The notes beneath the pieces were generated by a model. It was not told the origin of the DNA and ran no database searches. It was given only the letters and a program-made list of their open reading frames with translations. From positions 1 through 49,007 of the forward strand of contig JASCPH010000022.1 in assembly GCA_029959545.1 (NCBI GenBank): DNA of 49,007 bases, written 5' to 3'. This document shows positions 15,296 to 24,084 of this stretch, in pieces (position 1 is the stretch's first letter; the number at the start of each line of letters is the position of its first letter). Made by a program: the position numbers and the translations under genes. The DNA is from Microbacteriaceae bacterium PS02066. Its GTDB lineage: Bacteria; Actinomycetota; Actinomycetes; Actinomycetales; Microbacteriaceae.

Positions 15296-15323
15296 AAAAG
15301 CCCCCGCCGAAGCGGGGGCTTTT
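15296..15323 (-). terminator. Rho-independent terminator after tRNA-Gln
   Basis: AAAAGCCCCCGC (15296-15307), CGAA loop, GCGGGGGCTTTT (15312-15323): a perfect 12-bp stem with A/T flanks that works in both directions. It begins 8 bp beyond the 3' end of tRNA-Gln on the minus strand. Confidence 0.92.
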
Positions 15324-15330
15324 CATCTTG

Positions 15331-15402
15331 CTGGGGTACCTGGACTCGAACCAAGAACAACTGAACCAGAATCAGCCGTGTTGCCAATTACACCATACCC
15401 CA
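15331..15402 (-). tRNA. tRNA-Gln (anticodon CTG)
   Basis: The minus strand reads TGGGGTA...TACCCCA-G, a 7-bp acceptor stem with discriminator G. The D arm is GTGT/ACAC. The anticodon arm is GCTGA-TTCTGGT-TCAGT, with CTG at positions 34-36. The T arm is CTTGG-TTCGAGT-CCAGG. The gene is 72 nt and CCA is not encoded. A strong terminator follows. Confidence 0.96.
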
Positions 15403-15535
15403 CCGGCTTCTACCGAAGTAGCGCCAAGAGAAGAGCTTAGCCCACGCCCGCGGCAATCCCAAACCGGCGCACGCTCACGGCGACGCCATCGGCGGCTCAT
15501 CTGTAATCCTTCACCATCCCCTCTACCGTCCTGCC

Positions 15536-16158
15536 ATGACCGCTGTCTCCGCTCCCCCTGCCCGTTCGCAGACCCGTGCCGCGTAGCCCATGGGGCTCGT
15601 GCTGATCGTGATCGCCGCCGCCGTCCTGACCGGATGGCAGGTGTCCGCATCGATGAGCGATTACTACGGCGCCGTCGCCATGTCGATGAGCAAGAGCTGG
15701 TCGAATCTCTTCTTCGGCGCCTTCGACCCGGCCGGCACGGTGTCGCTCGACAAGATCCCGGGCTCCTTCTGGATCCCCGCCCTGGCCGTGCGCCTGTTCG
15801 GCTTCTCACCGGCGGCCGTCATCCTTCCGAACGCCATCGCCGCCACCGCGGCGGCCGCCGTGAGCGCGTTCACGGCCCGTCGGCTGGTCGGGACGACGGG
15901 CGGTCTGCTCGCGGGAGCCGTGGTGGCCACCACACCGATCCTCATCGCGGTCGCGCGGTCCAATCAGCCGCAGACGTTCTTCGTCCTCGCGCTCGCGTTG
16001 GTGGCGTGGGCCGCGGTGCGGGCGATCCAGCAGCGGAGCCTCGGCTGGTACCTGCTCGCGCCTCCACGAACGACATCAGCGCGTGGGTGACATCCGCCTG
16101 CGCCCTGGCCAGCGATGCTCGCGCGGGCGCGACGCTTTATTCCTGCACCGCGGGGTAA
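15536..16158 (+). pseudogene. Family-39-type membrane glycosyltransferase, degraded
   Basis: ATG 15536 opens a frame that hits TAG at 15584 and continues in the same frame through 'LTGWQVSASMSDYYGAVAMS' ... 'GTVSLDKIPGSFWIPALAVRLFGF' to 'LGWYLLA' at about 16062. This is the N-terminal quarter of ArnT/PMT-like (family 39) lipid-linked sugar transferases, including the first transmembrane helices. It then jumps, in a different frame, to what looks like the extreme C-terminus ('STNDISAWVTSACA' ... 'LYSCTAG', TAA 16156-16158). Several hundred central residues are missing. The early stop plus frameshifted internal deletion make it non-functional. Confidence 0.75.
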
Positions 16159-16167
16159 GTCAGCGCG

Positions 16168-17682
16168 TCAGCCGATCTTCTGCACGAGGGCGTCGAGACG
16201 GCGGATGCTCTCGCTCTTGCCGAGCAGCTCCATCGACTCGAACAACGGCGGCGACACGCGACGACCGCTGACGGCGACCCGCAGGGGGCCATATGCGACG
16301 CGCGGCTTCAGGCCGAGCTCCTCGATCAGCGCCTTCTGCAAGGCCTCCTGCACGGATGCTGCAGCGAACTCCGCGTGCGGTACGAGCTCGAGCGCGTTGA
16401 CCGAGGCGACCAGCACCTCGCCCGCGTTCGCCGGCAGCGACGCGAGGGCGTCGTCGGCGAACTCCACATCGTCGCGGAAGAGGAAGCCGAGAAGCCCCGG
16501 CACGTCACCCAGCAGCTGCACGCGCTCCTGCACGAGCGGTGCCGCGGCGGCGATGAGCGCCCGCTCGCGATCGTCCAGCGTCTCGCCGATGATCCCGGCG
16601 TCGCGCAGGTACGGCAGGATGCGGGTCGCGAAGTCCTCGGGCGCCAGCATCCGGATGTGATCGCCGTTGATGGATTCGGCCTTCTTCTGGTCGAAGCGGG
16701 CCGGGTTGGGGTTCACGTCGGCGATGTCGAAGGCCTCGACGAGCTCGTCGAGCGAGAACACGTCGCGATCGGGTGCGAGCGACCAACCGAGCAGCGAGAG
16801 GTAGTTCAGCAGGCCCTCGTGGATGAAGCCCTTCTCGCGCTGCAGGAACAGATCTGCCTTCGGATCGCGCTTGGAGAGCTTCTTGTTGCCCTCCTCCCCC
16901 AGCACCAGCGGCATGTGACCGAAGCGCGGCACGAAGTCGGTGACGCCCGCCTCGATCAGCGCGCGGTAGAGGGAGAGCTGACGCGCGGTCGAAGGCATGA
17001 GGTCCTCGCCGCGGATGACGTGTGTGATGCCCATGAGCGCGTCGTCGACGGGGTTCACGAACGTGTAGAGCGGCACACCACCCGCGCGCACGATGACGAA
17101 GTCGGGGAACGACCCTGCGGGGAACGTCACCTCGCCGCGGATGAGGTCGACGTAGGTGAGGTCCTCGTCCGGCACGCGCAGGCGGTAGGCGGGTTCGCGT
17201 CCCTCGGCACGGAACGCGGCCTTCTGCTCCTCGGTGAGCGTGCGGTCGTAGTTGTCGTAGCCGAGCTGCTTGGCGCGGCCGTTCGCCTCGTTGCGCGCGT
17301 CGATCTCTTCAGCGGTCGAGTAACTCTCGTAGACGACACCGGCGGCGACCAGCTTGTCGAGCACCTCGCGGTAAAGCTCGTGCCGCTGCGACTGCCGGTA
17401 CGGGGCGTGGGGTCCCCCGACCTCGACGCCCTCGTCCCAGTCGATCTCGAGCCAGCGCAGCGCCTCGAGCAGCTGCTGGTAGCTCTCCTCGCTGTCGCGG
17501 GCCGCATCCGTGTCTTCGATGCGGAAGACGAGCTTGCCGCCGTTGTGCCGGGCGTAGGCCCAGTTGAACAGCGCGGTGCGGATGAGGCCGACGTGCGGCA
17601 GGCCCGTGGGCGAGGGGCAGAACCGCACCCGGATGTCGGAGCCGGTTGCGGTCGTGGTGCGGGGATCGGGTGCGGAAACCAT
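16168..17682 (-). CDS. gltX: Glutamyl-tRNA synthetase
   Basis: 504 aa from ATG 17682; the longer open frame reads through the LysR gene antisense and is rejected. The class-I synthetase signatures are present: '[21 protein letters not shown]' (HIGH region as PHVG) and 'KKLSKRD' (KMSKS equivalent). Glu-specific landmarks are '[17 protein letters not shown]' and '[19 protein letters not shown]'. It charges tRNA-Glu, and in actinobacteria usually also mischarges tRNA-Gln for GatCAB amidation. Length is normal. It ends 10 bp after the glycosyltransferase pseudogene on the opposite strand. Confidence 0.97.
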   Translation of the reverse strand: MVSAPDPRTTTATGSDIRVRFCPSPTGLPHVGLIRTALFNWAYARHNGGKLVFRIEDTDAARDSEESYQQLLEALRWLEIDWDEGVEVGGPHAPYRQSQRHELYREVLDKLVAAGVVYESYSTAEEIDARNEANGRAKQLGYDNYDRTLTEEQKAAFRAEGREPAYRLRVPDEDLTYVDLIRGEVTFPAGSFPDFVIVRAGGVPLYTFVNPVDDALMGITHVIRGEDLMPSTARQLSLYRALIEAGVTDFVPRFGHMPLVLGEEGNKKLSKRDPKADLFLQREKGFIHEGLLNYLSLLGWSLAPDRDVFSLDELVEAFDIADVNPNPARFDQKKAESINGDHIRMLAPEDFATRILPYLRDAGIIGETLDDRERALIAAAAPLVQERVQLLGDVPGLLGFLFRDDVEFADDALASLPANAGEVLVASVNALELVPHAEFAAASVQEALQKALIEELGLKPRVAYGPLRVAVSGRRVSPPLFESMELLGKSESIRRLDALVQKIG

Positions 17683-17693
17683 AGGCTCCCAGC

Positions 17694-18659
17694 CTACCCG
17701 CGTCGCCCCGCCGTGCCGCGGCCCACTCCCGCGGCCTGCGCAGCCTCGCCGACTGCCGCCAGCGCGAGCCGGAGCGCCGGCACGCGGTGCGCGTCGGCCG
17801 CCGTCACCACGTGCAGAGTGCGCTGCTCCCCCGGCGGCAGCGGCACCGCTCGCACGCCGGGCAGCAGCGGGAACGAGTCGAGCGCCAATCCCGGCAGGGT
17901 CGCCACGCCGGTACCGCGGGCCACGAGGTTCTCCACCGCGACGATGTTGTCGGTCTCGAACGCGATCCGCGGCGTGAACCCGGCGCGCGCACAGAGCTCC
18001 AGGAGGTGACCGCGGCACCGAGGACAGCCCGCGATCCAGGATGCGTCGGCGAGCTCGCCGAGCTGCGCGACGGATGCTCCGACGAGCTCGTGCCCTTCGG
18101 GAACCACGACGAACATGCGGTCCGCGCCGAGCGTGCGCACCACGAGCCCGCGCGCGCTCTCGCCGTGCGGATCGTTCTCGTCGCCCGGGTAGCTGAACGT
18201 GAGCGCGATGTCGGCGCGATCCTCGCGCACCGCGGCCATCGCCTCCGGCGGTTCCGCCTCGACGTAGGTCACCGCGAGCCCGGGAGCCTTGCCCGAGAGC
18301 GCCGCGAGCACCCGCGGCACGAGGGTGGGTGACGCCGAGGGGAATCCGGTCAGACGCACGCGGCCCGAGGCGAGCCCGCGCAGCTGCGCCAGCTCGTCGG
18401 AGGCGGCGTCGATGGAGCGCGCGACCGCATCCGCGTGGCGGGCGAGCACGGCGCCCGCCTCGGTCAGGCGCACCCGGCGCCCGACGCGCTCGACCACCGG
18501 CATCCCGACACGACTCTCGATCCGGCGCACCTGCTGACTGACGGCGGGCTGGCTGTAGCCGAGCGATGCGGCAGCCGCGGTGATGGAGCCCGTGTCGGCG
18601 ATGGCACGCATCACGCGGAACGCCTGCACGGCGAGCTCGCCCTCATCCGGATCGGCCAT
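17694..18659 (-). CDS. LysR-family transcriptional regulator
   Basis: 321 aa from ATG 18659. The N-terminal winged HTH reads '[20 protein letters not shown]' then '[20 protein letters not shown]'. An effector-binding domain follows (about 95-300), including '[20 protein letters not shown]' and '[15 protein letters not shown]'. It is divergent from the aminotransferase-like gene at 18743, with an inverted-repeat site between them, so it probably controls that gene and itself. Its effector is unknown. It ends 11 bp before gltX. Confidence 0.92.
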   Translation of the reverse strand: MADPDEGELAVQAFRVMRAIADTGSITAAAASLGYSQPAVSQQVRRIESRVGMPVVERVGRRVRLTEAGAVLARHADAVARSIDAASDELAQLRGLASGRVRLTGFPSASPTLVPRVLAALSGKAPGLAVTYVEAEPPEAMAAVREDRADIALTFSYPGDENDPHGESARGLVVRTLGADRMFVVVPEGHELVGASVAQLGELADASWIAGCPRCRGHLLELCARAGFTPRIAFETDNIVAVENLVARGTGVATLPGLALDSFPLLPGVRAVPLPPGEQRTLHVVTAADAHRVPALRLALAAVGEAAQAAGVGRGTAGRRG

Positions 18660-18670
18660 GCGCCGAATAT

Positions 18671-18685
18671 ATAACGTGAGCTTAT
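18671..18685. promoter_or_regulatory. LysR-type operator candidate (ATAA-N7-TTAT)
   Basis: ATAACGTGAGCTTAT is an interrupted palindrome (T-N11-A class) in the 83-bp gap between the divergent lysR-type and aminotransferase genes, 12 bp from the regulator start. Its form and place match LysR activation sites; its AT-richness stands out from the local background. Confidence 0.6.
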
Positions 18686-18742
18686 GAACCCGATGCCCCT
18701 TCTGCCGTAGACCCCGACCTCGCGCATCCCGATGCTGGAGGC

Positions 18743-19795
18743 ATGACCGCACCGCTGGATCTCACCGCCGTCCGCGCGGCCTTCGACGGCGGTCGCGACT
18801 ATCTCGCCGCCTGCACCGGCGGGCTGCCGCCGCGCGCGAGTCGCGATGCCCTCATCGCCGACATCATGCGCTCGGTGACGCACGGAGCGGATGCGGCGGC
18901 CTACTCCGTGGTCGTCGAGCAGACCCGCCAGCACGCCGCACGACTTCTGCAGGTCGCCCCGGCACGCGTCGCGATCGGGTCGCAGACCTCGGTTCTGGTG
19001 AGCCTCATCGCCGCATCCCTGCCCGAAGGCAGCGAGGTGCTCGTGCCGGACGGCGACTTCTCCTCCCTCGTTCTCCCGTTCGTGCACCGTGGTGGCCTCC
19101 GGGTGCGCTGCGCACCGCTCGCAGAGCTCGCCGACGCGGTGCGTCCCGACACGGCGCTCGTCGCCTTCTCGATCGTGCAGTCCGCATCCGGCGAGGCCGC
19201 CGACTACGCCGCGATCACCGCCGCCGCCCGCGCCGTCGGCGCGCGCACGCTGTGCGACGGCACGCAGGCCGTCGGCTGGCTCCCCGTGGATGCCTCCGCG
19301 TTCGACGCGTTCGTCGTGCACGCGTACAAGTGGCTGTGCGCCCCGCGCGGTGTCGCCTTCCTCGCCCTCACGGAGGAGTTCGCGGCCACGCTCACACCGC
19401 TTCACGCCGGCTGGTACGCGGGGGCCGACCCCTGGCAGTCCTGCTACGGCGACGCCGCGACGCTGGCCTCGGACGCCCGCCGGTTCGACGTCTCCCCCGC
19501 GTGGCAGGCGTTCGTGGGCGCCGAACCCGCATTCGGACTCTTCGCCAATGCCGACATGGCCGCGATCCACCGTCACACGACGGGGCTCGCGGGCCGGTTC
19601 CTCACCGAGATGGGCCTGCCCGCCCCCACCAGCCCGAGTGCGATCGTGACGTGGACTGACGCGGACGCCGCCGACCTCGCGCGACTGCAAGCCGCTGGCA
19701 TCACCGCATCCGGCCGCGCCGGACGCGCGCGCCTCGCCTTCCACGTCTTCAACGACGCGGACGACGTCGACCGCGCGCTGCGCGCCTTGCGCTAA
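18743..19795 (+). CDS. Class-V aminotransferase-like PLP enzyme
   Basis: 350 aa. PLP fold type I: 'VAIGSQTSVLVSLIAASLPE' (phosphate region), D172 in 'LCDGTQAVGWLPVD' (pyridine-N contact), and Lys196 in 'VVHAYKWLCAPRGVAF' (Schiff base). This is the class-V group (cysteine desulfurase, kynureninase, isopenicillin N epimerase-like), but the Cys-containing loop of IscS is not evident. Its LysR partner suggests an inducible amino acid or amine pathway. The stop overlaps the convergent MFS stop by 4 bp. Confidence 0.85.
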   Translation: MTAPLDLTAVRAAFDGGRDYLAACTGGLPPRASRDALIADIMRSVTHGADAAAYSVVVEQTRQHAARLLQVAPARVAIGSQTSVLVSLIAASLPEGSEVLVPDGDFSSLVLPFVHRGGLRVRCAPLAELADAVRPDTALVAFSIVQSASGEAADYAAITAAARAVGARTLCDGTQAVGWLPVDASAFDAFVVHAYKWLCAPRGVAFLALTEEFAATLTPLHAGWYAGADPWQSCYGDAATLASDARRFDVSPAWQAFVGAEPAFGLFANADMAAIHRHTTGLAGRFLTEMGLPAPTSPSAIVTWTDADAADLARLQAAGITASGRAGRARLAFHVFNDADDVDRALRALR

Positions 19796-21039
19796 GCCCC
19801 CTCGAGTCCCGAGCGAGCGAGCGGAGACGCCGCCACCACGAGCACCACCAGCGCAAGGGTGACGAACGCGAGCCCGCCGAATCCGATCCAGCCGAGGATG
19901 ACTCCGGCGAGAATCGCGCCGGCCGCCCCCACGAGGTTCATCGCGAGGTCGCTGCGGCCCTGCCTGCGGGTGCGCATCGCCTCACTGCTGGTCTCCACGA
20001 GCAACGCCGCGCCCGCCACGGTCGAGGCGCTCCACCCGAGCCCCAGCAGCACGAGGCCGACGGTCACCGCGGTGTTCGAGTTCTGCCCCAACCCCGACAC
20101 GAGGAGCGACGCGGCGAGCAGTCCCTGTCCGACGAGCACGGTCGGCACCCGGCCGATCCGGTCGGCGAGGATGCCGAACACCGGCGACAGGGCATACATC
20201 CCGGCGATGTGCAGGCTGATGGTGAGCCCCACGATCGTGAGGCTCGCGCCGTGATGCACGAGGTGCACGGGCGTCATAGCCATGACGGCGACCATCGTGC
20301 CGTGCGAGGCGGCGATCGCGAGGATCGCGTACCGCGCGGCCACGGGCCGGTCGGCGCGGGCGATCCGAGGGCCCGCGCCCGCCGCATCCCGGGCGACCAG
20401 GCGCTGCGCCAGCACGAGCGGATCGGGCCGCAGGGCGGCGACGTACAGGATCACGGCCAGCACCTGGGCGACGATCGTGAACAGATAGGGGCCGGTCAGC
20501 GGGGGCATCCCGACGAGGTCGCCGAGCGCCTGCCCGGGTCCGACGAGGTTCGGGCCGAGAACCGCGCCGACCGTCGTCGCCCAGACCACGACCGAGATGT
20601 CGCGACCGCGCGACGCGTCCGTCGCGAGATCGGCCGCGGCGAAACGCGACTGCAGGTTCGCCGCCTGCCCGGCGCCGATCAGCACGACACCCGCCAGCAG
20701 CAGCGGGAAGGATGCGGCCGCCACCGCGCCGATCACCAGCAGCACCCCGATCAGCGCCACGGAGAGCCCGGCCGCGAGCGCGGGACGGCGCCCGCTTCGC
20801 CGCGCGAGGGCCGCGAGCGGGATGGCGAACGCGGCCGCGCCGAGCGTCACGGCCGCCGTCGCCCAGCCCGAGAACGCCTCGTCACCCGACAGCTCGGTAG
20901 CGAGGATCGCGCCCAGCGAGATCGTCGCGCCGAACGCGATCCCGCCGAGGATCTGTCCGGACGAGAGCAGCCACAGCGTGCGGCGTCGGATGCGGGTCAG
21001 CTCGGCCGCATCCGGCAACAGGTCAGCGCCCTCAGGCAT
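19792..21039 (-). CDS. MFS transporter
   Basis: 415 aa with about 12 hydrophobic helices. The MFS loop-2/3 motif is degenerate ('LAALARRSGRRPALAAG'), and the second-half equivalent is 'FGILADRIGRVPTVLVGQ'. An insert between helices 6 and 7 is Arg-rich. Its start overlaps the stop of the FAH-family gene by 8 bp, so the two are co-translated; transport of the hydrolase's substrate or product is a reasonable guess. Confidence 0.88.
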   Translation of the reverse strand: MPEGADLLPDAAELTRIRRRTLWLLSSGQILGGIAFGATISLGAILATELSGDEAFSGWATAAVTLGAAAFAIPLAALARRSGRRPALAAGLSVALIGVLLVIGAVAAASFPLLLAGVVLIGAGQAANLQSRFAAADLATDASRGRDISVVVWATTVGAVLGPNLVGPGQALGDLVGMPPLTGPYLFTIVAQVLAVILYVAALRPDPLVLAQRLVARDAAGAGPRIARADRPVAARYAILAIAASHGTMVAVMAMTPVHLVHHGASLTIVGLTISLHIAGMYALSPVFGILADRIGRVPTVLVGQGLLAASLLVSGLGQNSNTAVTVGLVLLGLGWSASTVAGAALLVETSSEAMRTRRQGRSDLAMNLVGAAGAILAGVILGWIGFGGLAFVTLALVVLVVAASPLARSGLEGA

Positions 21040-21799
21040 CGCGCACGGTGTTGCGCAGAACGCCGATCCCCTCGACCTCGACCTCGACCTCGTCGCCGGC
21101 CACGAGCGGGCCGACGCCGGCGGGGGTTCCCGTCATGATGACGTCGCCGGGCAGCAGCGTGAACACCGACGACGCGTACGCGATCAGCTCGGCGATCGGG
21201 AACATCAGATCGGTCAGCGGCGCAGACTGGCGCTCTTCGCCGTTGACGCGCGTCACGACGCGTACGGCGGATGCGGGATCGAACTCCGTCTCGATGACCG
21301 GTCCGAGCGGGCAGAAGGTGTCGAAGCCCTTGGCGCGCGACCACTGGCCGTCGCTGCGCTGGAGGTCGCGCGCGGTCACGTCGTTGCCGACCGTGTACCC
21401 GAACACGACATCGAGCGCCTTGTCCACCGGCACGTTCTTCGCGATGCGACCGATCACCACGACCAGCTCGCCCTCGAAGTCGACACGTTCGGACTGCGTG
21501 GGACGCACGATGACGTCGCCCGGACCGATCACCGCGGTGTTGGGCTTGAGGAACATCAGAGGCTCGGCGGGAACGTCGTTGCCGAGCTCCTCCGCGTGGG
21601 CGCGGTAGTTGCGTCCGATCGCCACGACCTTGGACCGCGGGATCACCGGCGCCAGCAACGCCACATCCGCGATCGGGATACGCGTGCCCGTGGGCTCGAA
21701 TCCGGCGAACATCGGGTCCCCGGCGAGCTGCACGAGCTCGTCGTCGTCGACGATTCCGTAAGCGATGGCGTCCCGGTGGCTGAAACGAGCGATCTTCAC
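21032..21799 (-). CDS. Fumarylacetoacetate hydrolase-family protein
   Basis: 255 aa. The family core is complete: 'KVVAIGRNYRAHAEELGN', the metal-site Glu pair in 'ERVDFEGELVVVIG', 'GYTVGNDVTARDLQ' and the C-terminal 'GDVIMTGTPAGVGPL'. Members are Mg-dependent C-C hydrolases, decarboxylases or acylpyruvases acting on beta-diketone acids. The true substrate cannot be told from sequence. It lies 35 bp after ilvE and overlaps the MFS gene. Confidence 0.92.
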   Translation of the reverse strand: MKIARFSHRDAIAYGIVDDDELVQLAGDPMFAGFEPTGTRIPIADVALLAPVIPRSKVVAIGRNYRAHAEELGNDVPAEPLMFLKPNTAVIGPGDVIVRPTQSERVDFEGELVVVIGRIAKNVPVDKALDVVFGYTVGNDVTARDLQRSDGQWSRAKGFDTFCPLGPVIETEFDPASAVRVVTRVNGEERQSAPLTDLMFPIAELIAYASSVFTLLPGDVIMTGTPAGVGPLVAGDEVEVEVEGIGVLRNTVRDA

Positions 21800-21834
21800 C
21801 CGCTCAGCCTATCCAGGACGCCCCGCTGCGGGGA

Positions 21835-22941
21835 TCAGGCGTCGAGGCGCACGAGCCAGTTGTGCGTGTCTTCGCGACGTCCGTACTGGATGTCGGTCAG
21901 CTCCTCGCGCAGCGACAGCGCAAGCGAGCCCGTCGGCTGCTCGTCGAAGAAGTTCTTGCCCTTGAGCTGACCGATCGGTGTCACCACGGCGGCCGTGCCA
22001 CAGGCGAACACCTCGACGATGTCGCCCGAGGCGACGCCGTCGCGCCACTCGGCCAGCGACACGGGACGCCCCTCGACCTTGTGGCCGCGGTCGACCGCGA
22101 GCTGCAGGATCGAGTCTCGGGTGATGCCCTCGAGGATCGAGTCGGACTGCGGGGTCACGAGGGTGCCGTCCTTCTTGACGAACACGATGTTCATGCCGCC
22201 GAGCTCTTCGACGTTGCCGTCCTGATCGAGGAAGACGACCTGGTCGCACTCGTTCTCGTACGCCTCGGACTGCGGCAGGAGACTGGCCGCGTAGTTGCCG
22301 CCGGTCTTCGCCGCGCCCGTGCCGCCCTTGCCGGCGCGCGAATAGTCCTCGCTCAGCCAGATCGAGACCGGCTGCACGCCGCCCTTGAAGTAGGCGCCCG
22401 CGGGGCTCGCGATGACGTAGTACGCGACCTTCTGCGCCGGGCGCACGCCCAGGAACGCCTCCTTGGCGAACATGAACGGGCGCAGGTACAGGCTCTGGTC
22501 CGCCCCCGAGGGCACCCAGGCCGCATCCACCTTGATCAACTCGCGCAGCGACTGCACGAAGTACGACACCGGCAGCTCCGGAAGCGCGAGCCGCCGCGCC
22601 GAGCGCTGCAGACGCCGGCCGTTCTGGTCGGGACGGAAGGTGTGGATCGAGTCGTCTGCGTGACGGTAGGCCTTGATGCCCTCGAAGATCTCCTGGCCGT
22701 AGTGCAGGACGGCGGCGGCAGGATCTAGCGAAATGGGGCCGTAGGGCTGCACGCGCGGACGGTGCCAGCCGCCGCGCATCGACCAGCAGATGTCGACCAT
22801 GTGGTCGGTGAAGGCGGTGCCGAAGCCGGGGTTCTCGAGGATCTGCTCGCGCTCCGCGGCGCCGCGGGCGGCGAGGTTGCGGGTGACGGCGAACTCGAGC
22901 GGTGCCAGGCCCTGGTCGGGATCGGTGTCGAGGAGTGTCAT
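21835..22941 (-). CDS. ilvE: Branched-chain amino acid aminotransferase
   Basis: 368 aa, PLP fold type IV. Landmarks are 'LHYGQEIFEGIKAYRHADD', 'LYLRPFMFAKEAFLGVRPAQ', the lysine in 'AAKTGGNYAASLLPQ', and 'VEVFACGTAAVVTPIGQLKG'. It catalyses the last step of Val, Leu and Ile synthesis (and the first of breakdown). It sits 61 bp downstream of leuB on the same strand. Length and motifs are normal. Confidence 0.96.
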   Translation of the reverse strand: MTLLDTDPDQGLAPLEFAVTRNLAARGAAEREQILENPGFGTAFTDHMVDICWSMRGGWHRPRVQPYGPISLDPAAAVLHYGQEIFEGIKAYRHADDSIHTFRPDQNGRRLQRSARRLALPELPVSYFVQSLRELIKVDAAWVPSGADQSLYLRPFMFAKEAFLGVRPAQKVAYYVIASPAGAYFKGGVQPVSIWLSEDYSRAGKGGTGAAKTGGNYAASLLPQSEAYENECDQVVFLDQDGNVEELGGMNIVFVKKDGTLVTPQSDSILEGITRDSILQLAVDRGHKVEGRPVSLAEWRDGVASGDIVEVFACGTAAVVTPIGQLKGKNFFDEQPTGSLALSLREELTDIQYGRREDTHNWLVRLDA

Positions 22942-23002
22942 GAGGATCTCGCTTCATCTGCGCCTGACGGCGCGGTCACGGGCGACGGCTGCGGGCTCCA
23001 GG

Positions 23003-24055
23003 TTACGCCTGGAGTCGCGCGATGATTGCGTCGCCGATCTGTGCTGTGGTGCGGACCGAATCGGAACGCTCCGCGATGTCGGCCTCGACCGCGCGGGTGA
23101 GGCGGTCGGCGTCATCGCGCAGTCCCAGATGGTTCAGCAGGAGAGCGACCGAGAGGATCGCGGCCGTGGGGTCGGCCTTCTGCTGGCCCGCGATGTCGGG
23201 AGCCGAACCGTGAACGGGCTCGAACATCGAGGGGAAGTCGCCGTCGGGATTGATGTTCCCGGATGCGGCGAGGCCGATGCCACCGGTGACGGCACCTGCC
23301 AGGTCGGTCAGGATGTCACCGAAGAGGTTGTCGGTGACGATCACGTCGAAGCGGCTGGGGTTCGTGACCAGGAAGATCGTGGCCGCGTCGACGTGCAGAT
23401 AGTCTACGGCGACGTCGGGGTGCTCCGTCGCCACCTCGTCGACGATCCGCTTCCAGATCCCCCCGGCGTGCACGAGCACGTTGGTCTTGTGCACGAGGGT
23501 GAGCTTCTTGCGGCGACGTTCGGCTTCGGCGAACGCGAAGCGCACGACGCGCTCGACACCGAAAGCCGTGTTCACCGAGGTCTCGTTGGCCACCTCGTGC
23601 GGGGTTCCGACGCGGATCGCACCCCCGTTGCCGACGTAGGGTCCCTCAGTCCCCTCACGCACCACGACGAAGTCGATCTCGCCCGGGTCGGCAAGCGGAC
23701 CGCTCGCACCGGGGTACAGCTTGGACGGACGCAGGTTCACGTAGTGATCGAGCGCGAAACGCAGCTTGAGCAGCAGGCCGCGTTCGATGTTCGCGTTCTT
23801 CAGGCGCGGGTCGCCGGGCACTCCCCCGACGGCGCCGAGCAGGATCGCGTCGTGTGAGGCGATCGCAGCCAGGTCGTCGTCGGTGAGCGTGTCACCCGTC
23901 TCGAGAAAGCGCGCGGCACCGAGCGAGAACCAGGTGCGCTCGAAAGTCACGTCGGTGCCGGCGGCCACCGCTTCGAGCACCTTGTCGGCCTCGGCGACGA
24001 CTTCGGGACCGATTCCGTCACCGGGGATGACGGCGAGCTTCACGACGCGCGACAT
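23003..24055 (-). CDS. leuB: 3-isopropylmalate dehydrogenase
   Basis: 350 aa. '[20 protein letters not shown]', '[15 protein letters not shown]', the Lys/Asp active-site regions and '[19 protein letters not shown]' identify the decarboxylating beta-hydroxyacid dehydrogenase of the leucine pathway. The family-typical NAD-binding Asp region lies near the C-terminus. It starts 29 bp after the DHA2 pump gene, so read-through from that gene is possible. It is followed by ilvE. Confidence 0.96.
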   Translation of the reverse strand: MSRVVKLAVIPGDGIGPEVVAEADKVLEAVAAGTDVTFERTWFSLGAARFLETGDTLTDDDLAAIASHDAILLGAVGGVPGDPRLKNANIERGLLLKLRFALDHYVNLRPSKLYPGASGPLADPGEIDFVVVREGTEGPYVGNGGAIRVGTPHEVANETSVNTAFGVERVVRFAFAEAERRRKKLTLVHKTNVLVHAGGIWKRIVDEVATEHPDVAVDYLHVDAATIFLVTNPSRFDVIVTDNLFGDILTDLAGAVTGGIGLAASGNINPDGDFPSMFEPVHGSAPDIAGQQKADPTAAILSVALLLNHLGLRDDADRLTRAVEADIAERSDSVRTTAQIGDAIIARLQA

Positions 24056-24084
24056 GGCACTCCTGTCTCAGGATGCCGCGGGCA

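Noticed and set aside
14569..15387. Long start for the lipoprotein
   Set aside because: The extra N-terminal codons are antisense to tRNA-Gln and its terminator; GTG 15222 places the signal peptide correctly.
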